From Syncephalis fuscata (taxonomy: Eukaryota > Zoopagomycota > Zoopagomycetes > Zoopagales > Piptocephalidaceae), in NCBI GenBank assembly GCA_025786725.1, contig JAHLTZ010000084.1, positions 1 through 31,624 of the forward strand: a DNA stretch of 31,624 bases, in the 5' to 3' direction. The first letter of the stretch is position 1, and each line of letters starts with the position of its first letter. The position numbers were made by a program, and so were the translations under genes. A model generated the notes under the pieces. The model saw only the letters and a program-made list of their open reading frames with translations, ran no database searches and had not been told where the DNA came from. Below are positions 21,399 through 31,624 of this stretch, piece by piece.

Positions 21399-22347
21399 CT
21401 ATTGCATTAATAGTAAATGATTTAATAATACTCTATTAAACATGATGATGGGCGGTGAGTGACATCAATCATCAAATACTCATTATTGTAGATTCACTAT
21501 CCAATATGCATATATCCTCCATTTACTTGCATTATTCCCATTCTATCCCACATTGCTACATATCATTCTACAATACACTAGACACATTATATTTGTTATA
21601 TGCGGCAATACACTTCACTCATTCTACGCATTATAATATATGCATTATAAATCTAATATCAATATTTATACTTTTCTTATTGCATATTCATACTATTCTA
21701 TATCATTCTATACTCACTTAGTCATGTTCTATCCAAAACTATTTTTATTTTTGCTTTAGCTTTATTATTATAACGTTCAACTAATCTCGTTCATTCGCTC
21801 ATGCATATATGTTTGATGTTGTATATACGCTATAGGGTATATTATTTTATCGTCTAATAGTTACATGTTATTCCGAACAGCAGTCAGTTTAAATATATAT
21901 CGATTGGTTATAAATTGCAATTTATATAAATATACAGCGTTAGTGTTATAGATAGATGGAGGATATATGCATACTAGATAGTAACGAGTATTTGATCACT
22001 GATATCACTCACCACCCATCATCATGTTCAATAGAACAAATGTTATTAAATAAAGCCATTTGACTACCAAGTGGCAATGAGATTAAATAATTTGATCATT
22101 AATAGCTTTCACCACTCGGTCCCGTCTTCAATAAAACAAAAAGCTAGTTTAATAAAGCGAACATTATTGGATGTAAGCATTAAATTGCCACTATCACCGC
22201 TGTTATGGTATTATTTATATAACTAGAACAGCCATATACTTTGCTTTCTCTCTCTGCTGTCACTCTCGTGGTCATTCTAGTATATATCACGGCTAAAGAA
22301 GCGTTATTGTTTTATTCACCTTCTGCTTTTAATTCAAGTCAATAAAT
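21399..22347 (-). repeat. Right arm of the 949-bp inverted duplication
   Basis: Reverse-complement copy of 13331-14601 without the SINE. At the corresponding position (about 22037-22055) it has one uninterrupted copy of the 19-bp target sequence, so this arm records the state before insertion. The two arms lie 6.8 kb apart and flank the F-box and DUF4436 genes. Confidence 0.9.
21420..22048. mobile_element. MITE-like element, copy 2
   Basis: Inverted copy of the element at 13952-14580, with the same terminal repeats (TGATGATGGGCGGTGAGTGA at one end and its partner on the other strand near 22000). It is part of the larger duplicated arm, so it was copied together with its flanks rather than inserted independently. 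Confidence 0.65.
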
Positions 22348-22541
22348 ATATGCATTTCCATATTGTCATTATTTAAATATAAACAAATAAATTATACATG
22401 GTAAAATACAATATTACTAGTTTGAAAAAGTATAATTTTTAAAACATGTTAAAAGTAATAATCTGATACATCGACGCTTAGCATAGCAATAGCATCATAA
22501 CATTTGTATTCATATGGTTGACTCTTCTGCATCATTGTCTA

Positions 22542-23572
22542 TCAAGGCCGCCGTGGACTTCTAGAACGATTAGGTGAACGCGATCGAGAATAGGATGGAC
22601 TGCGACCCCGCCGTCTATTATTATTTGGACTAGGACTATTGCTACGACGACGAGGCCTGCCTCTTGGTGATCCAGGCGACCTCGAGCTACTTATTGACCG
22701 ACTATAGGATCGGCGGCGATAGTGGTAGTTACCCGGACTACGTGAGCGTGCATTGCGTACATTCGATTGATTTTGCTCATAGGGCCGATAAGCATCGCCG
22801 CCACCACCACCACGATACCGTCCATTACGAAAACGATTATACCGTGATGGATAATAACTGTCACGGCCACCGCCTCTTGCGTTATAGCCACCACCATAAG
22901 ATCGCGATGGAGGAGACCGTCCTCGATAATCATTACCGCCACCTCTTCCATCACGCAAGGATGCAGACAATGGACCCGATACGGAATGACTATAACTATT
23001 CGAAGCCAGAGCAGATCGATAAAGAGTGACCACCAGCTCAACACCATCTAACTGCCCACCATGCATATACTCAATCGCCTTTTCAGCATCGGCCATCTTT
23101 TCATACTCGATTACCGCCTGTCCCCGATGGATATTCAGTCGCTCGACGCGCTGAAGCTCAACCGTGCGTATCGAGCCATAGGCGCCAAATATCTCTTTCA
23201 AATGGTCTTCCGTCACATTAATCGTCAGTTTGTTCACATTAATGGCCGGTCTAGGTGGCGGGGACCGTGAGCGGGAACGGGAGTGTGATCGCGATTGCGA
23301 AATAGATCGTGAAAAGGACCGATCGCGTGAGTAGCGTCGTCGACGTGGTCGACCACGCGACTGAGAACGAGGCGGTGAACGGCTCCGACTAAAGGAGCGC
23401 GATAACGAGCGCGATCTAGAACGCGATGAGAATGATCGTGATGATCGCGACATAGATCGCGACCGTGAACGCGATACTGATACAGGACGTGGCCTATTCA
23501 AGCAAAATAAAATGAATCAATTCTAGTATATATATATATATATACAATATACATAAAAGCATCGACTTACAT
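22542..23572 (-). CDS. RNPS1: RNPS1-like SR splicing protein
   Basis: RNA-binding protein with a Ser/Arg-rich domain, by similarity the RNPS1 subunit of the ASAP/exon-junction complex, acting in the nucleus in splicing and mRNA quality control. It has 317 residues. Residues 1-83 are dense RS/SR dipeptides. One RRM spans about residues 85-158 (INVNKLTINVTEDHLKEIFG, then GQAVIEYEKMADAEKAIEYM and HGGQLDGVELVV). An Arg/Gly/Tyr-rich section and a second RS domain end the protein. The coding region 22542-23493 has no ATG in frame before its first RS residues. A TAG acceptor at 23496-23494 and a GTAAGT donor at 23570-23565 would join AT (23572-23571) to G (23493), creating an ATG followed by PRPVSVS. 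So the start codon is probably interrupted by a 77-nt intron that also holds a (TA)n run. The alternative is initiation at an internal Met near residue 15. Confidence 0.85.
23527..23546. repeat. (TA)n microsatellite in intron
   Basis: About ten TA units, inside the proposed first intron of the RNPS1-like gene. Confidence 0.8.
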
Positions 23573-24019
23573 GAGGATATACAAATAGTATTCAAATGAA
23601 TTACGTCACTACAACACCCTATACACTCGTATATTTATACTACAGTCAGTTAGAATAATACGGCACTATCAGCAATCTTAAATGGCCGTTACTACAGTAT
23701 GCATATATTGATAGTGGTGGTGTATTCACAGTCAATCAATAGCCACAACTATAATAGATGAATAGACTGATAGATGGATGGATGGATGGATGGATGAATA
23801 GATGATGTGTTGGGTAAATAAAGACTTTTTTAGACTTCAACTTATTGACCACTTTGTATAAGTAATTACAAACAGCTATTTGCTAACTAGCTGGGTATGA
23901 GTCGCTTTATCAAGTTAAACAGTATAGTAAGTGGTATTCTATAGTATTCTACATAGAATCCATGTTACTCGTCAATTCATGTTTTAATAATTACATGTAT
24001 ATCTATAGACGAGTATAGG
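23573..24019. other. Divergent promoter region between RNPS1-like and ValRS genes
   Basis: About 450 bases separate two genes transcribed away from each other, so this should hold both promoters. It contains a (GATG)n run at about 23773-23797. Confidence 0.6.
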
Positions 24020-27000
24020 ATGGACGCGTTATCAGTTAGGATCGCGTTATTTTCTCCAACAGTATAAAATACAGTTACGATCAAATTATCTGTCATCTAG
24101 TTTAAATACACGCTTATGTTCATTATATTCAACTATTAATGAAACAAATACTAGAAATAATAATGAATTGGCTTCACTTCATCAACCTTTACCACCTACC
24201 TATAATCCGGTAATTAACTCTATATAGTATGATATGCTATGTGTTGATATCAACAAACTATATTATAGAAATTAGTAGAACATGAGTTATATGATTGGTG
24301 GGAGCAACAAGGTAATAACGCAAACACATTACATGATAACATATCAACCATATTATTGTATAGGATTATTTACATCCCGTATATCATTAAAGAAACAATC
24401 GACCTTTTCAATGTTATTGCCACCACCTAATGTAACTGGATCATTACATATTGGACATGCACTAACTGCGTATATTCAAGTAATGTTAATAGCCATTAAT
24501 ATGCAATATAGTATTTATATAATATTAGGATGCGATTGTTCGATGGAAACGAATGCAAGGCGAATCTGTTCAATGGATACCTGGCACAGATCATGCCAGT
24601 ATTGCCACACAGACTGTGGTAGAGAAACGGCTATGGCAAGAACAAAAGGTATACTTAATAGACTACTAATTACATTAAATATTGAGTATGCTAGTAATCA
24701 ATACTAATCAATAGAAACGAAGAACTGATATGACACGAGATGAATTTCTATCACATGTATGGACATGGAGACAACAATGTGGTGATCGTATATTTCATCA
24801 ATTAGTAAGAGACCAGTTATTGGTATTTATTAATAGACTCATTATTTAATATTAGAAACGGGCTGGCGCTTCATTGGATTGGACCCATAGCTATTTTACA
24901 ATGGATAAGACACGCTCTGAAGCAGTTAGTGCTGCATTCTGTCGACTTTATGATGAAGGATTTATTTATAGAGATACACGACTGGTCAATTGGTGTTGTG
25001 CCCTACGCACTGTCATTTCCGATATCGAAGTGGGTACATCAATTAGTATGATGCTGTAGGACTAATACTGATAACTACTGTAGATAGAGTATGAAGAGAT
25101 TAGTGGTCGTACGCTACTAACACTGCCTAATCACGCACTGCCGTAAGTATCTATCAATTATTACAAGTGTATTATAACATATGGATGTAAACAGTGTCGA
25201 GTTTGGCGTACTACACTGGTTGGCCTATCCATTAGTAGAAAACCAGTTAGATCGTGTAGATCATGTAGATGGTGGTATAAACGAGTTAGTCGTTGGTACA
25301 ACACGTATTGAGACAGTGTTGGCCGACTGTGCTCTAGCAGTTCATCCAAACGACGAACGTTATAAGGTAAATACCATGGCTATTCATTATTATAACACAT
25401 TAATTACTATTACTATTAGAGCTATATTGGTCGAAAGGTAAAACATCCTATAACACAGCAACACATTCCAATTATTGCCGATGATCAATTAGTCGATCCT
25501 GAATTTGGTACAGGCATTGTAAAGGTAATCCATTATATTAATTTATTTATTACATTTAATACAATCTATTAATAGATCACACCTGCCCATGATCCAAATG
25601 ATTATGCCTGTGCACGTCGACATCAATTACCCATAGTCAATATATTCAATCTAGATGGCACATTAAATGAACAATGTCACATACCAGAACTAGTGGCAAG
25701 TTACCATTAACATATTTGTCTATTACATTCATTAATTCTATGGCTATTATTACTAGAATAAAAATCGATTTGAAGTAAGATCTGTACTGTTGGAACAGTA
25801 TAAACAACAAGGCTATTATCGCGGTGCTGATACACATCATGTAACACGTATTGGTCGGTGTTCACGTACAGGTGACATTATTGAACCTATGATACGACCA
25901 CAATGGCAAGTACTGGAATATCTAATAGTGATAATGAATACATACGAATATGTACATCTAACATAACTATACAGGTATATCAAATGTACAGCGATGGCTC
26001 AACAAGTATTAGATCAATTAGATCAAAAATCAAATGATCCTCAGTCATTAAATAGCCAAAATACTTATCAAATCATACCAAGTCATTATGAAGTGGAATG
26101 GCGACGATGGCTAGGCAAGTAACTATTTAGTTGGTTGTTTATAGTATTTACCAGTAACTATAGACCATATTCATGATTGGTGTGTATCTCGTCAATTATG
26201 GTGGGGACATCGTATACCTGCTTATAAAATAGTAATGCATCAAGGATCCAAGTCAAATAGCGATGAAAATAATGATGCAAAGGGTAATAGACTCTAATAA
26301 TGTTAATTATAGCTTACTAATACATTTATTAGATATTTGGGTAGTGGCCAATACACTAATAGAGGCTCAAAGTAAAGCCACTGTTAGATTAGCTGAATTA
26401 GGCCATGATATAGCAAGTATATCATTTGAACTACATCAAGTAAGTAGAACAATAGAAATATTAACAATACACTATTATTAATATTAATATTAATATTAGG
26501 ACCATGATGTACTTGATACATGGTTTTCTTCCGGACTGTTACCATTATCGGGATTAGGATGGACAGGCAACACATCTTCTATACCAGTAATTATCTATTA
26601 TTGAATGTATTTAATTATAATAACGACATTCATATGATTAATTATTAGAATAAATATCCATTAAATTTAATGGAAACGGGTAGCGATATTCTATTCTTTT
26701 GGGTAGCTCGAATGGCCATGTTATGTACCCATTTAACAGGTGGTGTATTTCCCTTTAATGTCATTACTCTCCATCCCATGGTAAGTATAGTATCTAGTTA
26801 CGATTCAATACTAATTAAATGTTATGACTATTAATGATAGGTACGAGATGCACAAGGCCGTAAAATGTCCAAATCACTTGGTAATGTTATTGATCCATTA
26901 CATGTTATTGATGGACAATCATGGCAACAATTAAAAACAAGTATTGAACAAGGCAATCTACCCGAAAAAGAAAAGAAAAGGTACTGGTTATGGTTAATAT

Positions 27001-28572
27001 ATTTTAATAATTACTTATTTATATAATAATGTATTATGGTAGGAGTATTGGTATGATGAAACAACAATTTCCTAATGGTATTCCAGCCTGTGGATCAGAT
27101 GCACTTCGACTCTCATTACTACTAGCCACACAACAAGTATGTTCATTCTTATTACTCTATTTATTAGTTAGATGATTAAGACTAATTTGTATTTGTTATC
27201 GATTAATAGACACGGCAGATTAATATGGATATTAATAATGTGATATCTGCAAGTCATTTTGCCAACAAATTATGGAATCTTACTAAATTAACACTATCAC
27301 GACTTGACCTTTTATTAGATGATCATCATACTAACTCAGTCGATGTCATTGACTATCAACAAAGAGTTCAAACAAATGGACACTCTTTATTAAGCCAATA
27401 TATATTGTCACGTCTAGCTCATACTACGACATTGGTTGACAATTCGTTAAAACAACTGAATCTTTCAGATGCTACAGATGCTATAAAGCGGTTTATACTC
27501 GATGATCTATGTGACACGTTTGTAGAATATATAAAGCCTACACTCTATCATAAAGATCCACAGGTAAATGGATCAATTATGAATATTAATTTATTAATTG
27601 CTCATCTATGGAGCAATAGATACAATGGACCGAACTATCCACCCTACTCTATACACTTGAAGTGTCACTTCGTCTACTGCATCCTATGATGCCATTTATT
27701 ACCGAAGTAAGTATTTAATCTGGTAGATCAATAGACCATTAACAATATTAATATGTATAGCGATTATGGCAACAATTACAATACCGACTCCATCCACAAT
27801 CTATATCATCTATTATGATAGCACCTTATCCAAATCCAATAGACTTTTTATTATTTGCTAACAAGCATGCCGAACATGATCTACAGGTAACATTAATCCA
27901 ATAGTTATAATAGCCATACTTAATGTTATTACTAGTTAATACGCAGTGTTGTCCACGCATCACGTTCACTACGACAAACACATTTTATTTCAATATCTGA
28001 ACCACTACCATTTATGGTGTGGATGCCAGAAATGACCTCTAGTCATCCATTAACTAAAAACCATATAGCTATACAAAACTTTATTAATGCCCCATCACTC
28101 TCCCTTATATCGAATGAGGTAAATAACTATAATAGTAACTATCCAACATACTAATATATATGTATATATATGTATATGTATATGTATATGTATATGATAT
28201 AGATGCTATGTAATAATGAAGCGTTAAAGACCCAATTACATCAACAATCAGTAGTAGCATCTATAAGAGCAGATCTAAAGGTGTACCTACCTGTAACATC
28301 TATTCCGGATCGATTACGAGTTATTAGTCAATTTGAACAGAAACTTGGCAAAATACATAGAGAATTAGGTAAAATTGAAATGAGAATGAATAAATTAGAA
28401 TACACAACCCGTGTACCACTCTCCATTAGAGAAACCGACGAGTAAGTACTATGTTATAACTAATCATCATTATAATTTATATATGTATAATAGACAACAA
28501 TTAAAGCTACTCAAAGTACAACAACACGATCTAGATCATAGTATCCGACTATTACAGCAATCTAATGAATGA
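24020..28572 (+). CDS. VAS1: Valyl-tRNA synthetase
   Basis: Class I synthetase that charges tRNA-Val. I assembled 25 exons: 24020-24034, 24075-24209, 24269-24311, 24364-24479, 24529-24648, 24715-24804, 24856-25033, 25088-25142, 25195-25366, 25420-25524, 25576-25695, 25757-25905, 25975-26114, 26164-26283, 26333-26439, 26500-26586, 26649-26780, 26841-26980, 27043-27136, 27210-27563, 27620-27706, 27761-27886, 27936-28118, 28203-28441 and 28494-28572. Every phase matches and the product is 1061 residues, normal for eukaryotic ValRS. HIGH is at 93-96 ([15 protein letters not shown]) and KMSKS at 636-640. Other hallmarks are [28 protein letters not shown] (editing domain), [11 protein letters not shown] and [11 protein letters not shown]. 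The C-terminus is the usual coiled-coil tRNA-binding arm. The first residues ([19 protein letters not shown]) look like a mitochondrial presequence, so one gene may serve both compartments, as yeast VAS1 does. Exon 1 is the least certain. Introns 11, 12 and 13 have GC donors. Confidence 0.93.
28151..28199. repeat. (TATATG)n-type microsatellite in ValRS intron 23
   Basis: Run of ATATATATG and GTATAT units filling most of the intron before the exon at 28203. Confidence 0.75.
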
Positions 28573-28598
28573 TTACCGTAATAACAACACGCCTACTA

Positions 28599-31500
28599 CT
28601 ATCCATAAATACTTCTAGCCAGTAATGATTGTCTTCTTCTAATAGCTGTGGCATTAGCATTAGTATCTACGCCACCACCACTACCAGTCTTAGTAGTGGT
28701 AGTAGTAGTAGATGAATTCAATTTCATTTTACTACTCGATGGATGTTTATCCGATACCGTGAGTGGTGTGGGTGCTGTTGATGCCACCGATACTATAGAT
28801 GATGAAGACATGGGTACAGGCCCTGATGTAGATACATTACTAGTTACTACTTGTGGTACCACTTTCTATTAAGATGATGATGATGATCATGATCATGATC
28901 ATGATTAATAAAGTGATCTATATATATATGTATGTATATACTGGTTATTACCGTTTCAATAGTGCATACATGACCACAACCTGTAGGACATTCCAAGTTC
29001 TCTTGAACCATGTATACATATGCTTTAAATGGCCACCATGTCCACAGCCTTGACACCAAGCATATAATCCTTTAACCGTTTGATGACTAGTTCATTATAT
29101 TAGTGTATTCCTATTACTGTATTTATAGATGTCCTACCAAAGTGAACACGGATTAACAGGACGACGACATCGATCACAGGCCCAATTAGCACCATGAGGA
29201 TTATTCAATGGCCTAAAACAGTTATTACAAGTAGTATGGATGACGGTGGCCTCCTAGTTAAATACAAGCTATGAATACAAATACTTGGTGTCACAAGTCA
29301 TTTACTTGATTAATACTTGATATCTCTTCTAATCGACAATTATTCATAACCGCCGATGCAGTTGACCATAATTTAAATCGATGTAATAATTCTACCATAG
29401 ATACATCAGTAATCAATATAACCATTAATAATAATAATAATAATAATAGTTACCGATATAGGCTGTGAACCAATGTTTAGCAATGGCTGGCCATATAGCT
29501 AATTGTTGATCCAATACGAGTAATATAGTAGTGCACATTTGTACATCCCCCTATACATAGTCTGGTTAATAGATAGGCTATATAATAAATAATGACCCAC
29601 TTGTTCACCGTAGTAGTATAGTATTTCTAGTAACATTTGTTGTGGATTCCATGATTCACTCCACGGTACCACATCAGGATCAGGATAGGATAGATGAGCC
29701 ATAATCCCTAATGACTGAGGATAGTGACCAGTAGATCCAATGAATGAAGAGGATCGATGTGATTCTTGACTTGTATTACCACGTCGTTCCCATCCTTTTG
29801 ATGTTGGATCAATGTACTAAGTGATGGTCTTATAGCACACCCGTCATAGAATTACTATTAGTATTAGTGTTGTTGTTGTTGCTGTTACTGTTAGTAGTGG
29901 TGGTGGTGATGGATTGAGTTGGTTTGGGTGGTTGAGGGGGTTGTGAGAAGAGTAGTTGTAGTACACGCCAGGTTTGAGCGTACGTCCATGACCGGCTTGA
30001 GCAGCTACGCGAGCATTACGGGCACACGATGCCCATATATCCTCACCACTAGCAATACTATACTGACGGGCCATCATACAAAAGGCTGATATCAAGGGTG
30101 GCATATTAACAATACCTGCTGGTTGATGTGATTTATACTAAATAGAATTATTAGTTTAATTAACAAGTGGATTGGTCAGTAACTTACCTCGTTACCGATG
30201 GTAGTGTCACCAGAAGTGGAGGTGGTTTTATTAGTATTGACAGCAGTAGTGGATGTATTATATCATTGGTGGTGGTGGTAATGATGATGATGATGACCCG
30301 GCAGCAGCGGCCACAGCAGCAGCAGCAGGTGTAGGTATATTCGTATTATGGCTACTATTATTACTAGGCTAGGACCACTGATAGAATTACGTGTCTGTCT
30401 ACTGTACGTCTTAATGCCGATAACATAAATGTAGTAGGTGGTCGATATCTATTAATTATACCATTAGTATGATTATATTAATAATGAATAGATTGTATTT
30501 AATTACACTTCATTCTCTATTGATTTATCCTCAGCAGCAAATATATATCGTTATAGGCATTCCAACTATGTGCAGTTACAGTAATTAAATCAAGTGGTCG
30601 ATGAAAGGCCGATACATGATGTCGCATAAAGTGTTTGTCCTTTGAACATGACCATATGACACCCGGATCCTGCCATTTAAATCCTACAATTAATAGTCAA
30701 TAACCACTATACAAATAATATATACATATACGTATACGTATATATATATATATATATATAATAACTTACCGAGTGGCTACATTATCGTGTTCTTCAATAT
30801 AGTATTTGGCGAGAAAGGGTCGCCGTACATCCCATACATGTATACGGTAATCTGATAATAGAGCACATGATGCCACTTCATATTCTCTACCAGGTCTCCA
30901 CTGTACTCGAGCAACACTCGTCATGGTTTGTATAACATGAAGTGGTTTACGTCCATCAGATTTCATATCCCACACCTATCATTATTTAGTTATTTAATTA
31001 TTTAGTTACTTATAGTTTACAAATTACCTTTATAAATTTATCTCTACCACCAGTGGCCAATGTACGACCATCAGAGTGCCAGTCAACAGTCAATGCTAAT
31101 CCATAATGAGCATTAAGTTTACGTTCATAAATATTAGGCTTTCTTAAATCCCATTTCTAATAATATATTATTATTAATTAAATTGATTCAGTATCTATTC
31201 GTTTATCTACTTACTTGAATGGTGCCTGTCTCAAATGCCGCGGCTAATTCGTGTATATTGACTGGATTGAACTGTACATCTCTTACACTTTCTGATTTAC
31301 CATCAAGTACCAGTTTGGCGGTTTAGCCTCTCGTAAATCCTATAGATATAGATATAGATATAGATGTATATATATTGTCATTGATAAGATATAGCACTAT
31401 ATGTTAAATGACTTGCCCATAACCGCATTGTACCATCCTGAGAAGCACTAAGTAATAGACCACTGCCTGGTGGTCCACCACATATCCTATTGACTGCTCG

Positions 31501-31624
31501 AGCATGTTCTGATATCACTCGTTCTATAAGTAAATTGATTAGAATTAACTATATCCTATTACAATAGATATACTATATATATAGTATATAGTATAGCAAT
31601 GTATTACCTTGTAGTTTTGACGGA
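28599..31624 (-). CDS. WDR24: WDR24/Sea2-like GATOR2 subunit, 5' end cut by window, frame-broken
   Basis: Subunit of the GATOR2/SEACAT complex that signals amino-acid status to TORC1 at the vacuole. Reading down from 31624, the WD40 blocks are [51 protein letters not shown] followed by [28 protein letters not shown] and [10 protein letters not shown]. Then come [13 protein letters not shown] and an alpha-helical region ([13 protein letters not shown], then [10 protein letters not shown]). The end is the C-terminal zinc region ([48 protein letters not shown]) and a low-complexity tail ending at 28599. Introns have good splice sites. However, one-base frame breaks occur at about 31323, 30545, 29988, 29800 and 29010, in several cases looking like one missing base. 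The conserved Cys/His residues survive, so sequence errors near a contig end, or a very young pseudogene, are both possible. The N-terminus lies beyond the window. Confidence 0.8.
29428..29448. repeat. (AAT)n microsatellite
   Basis: About seven ATA/AAT units within an intron of the WDR24-like gene. Confidence 0.7.
30733..30762. repeat. (TA)n microsatellite
   Basis: TA-rich run including CGTATACGTATATA, within an intron of the WDR24-like gene. Confidence 0.7.
31339..31364. repeat. (GATATA)n microsatellite
   Basis: Four tandem TAGATA-type units in an intron of the WDR24-like gene. Confidence 0.75.

Overview
The window looks like nuclear DNA of an early-diverging fungus, possibly zoopagomycete or mucoromycete grade. 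It is AT-rich and has many short introns (mostly 40-100 nt, ending in TAG). It carries conserved eukaryotic genes: valyl-tRNA synthetase, an RNPS1-like splicing factor, a WDR24/Sea2-like GATOR2 subunit, a mitotic-type cyclin and a DUF4436 membrane protein. The taxonomic placement is inferred from gene style and content only.

Left part (1-10,200): a secretome-like region. It holds three genes with signal peptides and dibasic (Kex2-type) sites: a duplicated His-rich protein (575-1169, minus), a tiny secreted peptide whose coding sequence appears split into many microexons (4978-6167, plus), and a Pro/Tyr repeat protein (8205-9368, plus). A decayed glycosyltransferase family 1 gene (2326-4042, minus) lies among them. 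The microexon gene is the most unusual object here. A signal-peptide exon is followed by two 12-nt exons and twelve 3-nt exons. Eleven of the 3-nt exons sit in a tandem array of about 69-bp units, each reading 3' splice site - one triplet - 5' splice site. Joined in phase 1, the pieces give a stop-free 51-residue secreted peptide with a VRR-D processing site. A perfect 79-bp inverted repeat follows at 9955-10170.

Middle part (10,200-22,350): a cyclin gene (10810-13124, plus), an F-box/propeller-like gene (14825-16989, minus) and a DUF4436 gene (18795-20109, minus). The last two lie between the arms of a 949-bp inverted duplication (13331-14601 and 21399-22347). Each arm contains a roughly 630-bp MITE-like element with terminal inverted repeats, and a third diverged copy lies at 17571-18306. 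The left arm also carries a 303-bp tRNA-derived SINE flanked by a perfect 19-bp target-site duplication. The right arm preserves the empty site.

Right part (22,500-31,624): an RNPS1-like gene whose start codon seems to be split by an intron, a 25-exon valyl-tRNA synthetase gene (24020-28572, plus) with three consecutive GC-AG introns, and a convergent WDR24/Sea2-like gene (28599 to the window edge, minus) with several one-base frame breaks. The housekeeping genes show no operon-like relationship. The left-hand secreted genes may be co-regulated, because two of them share an identical 15-bp leader motif.
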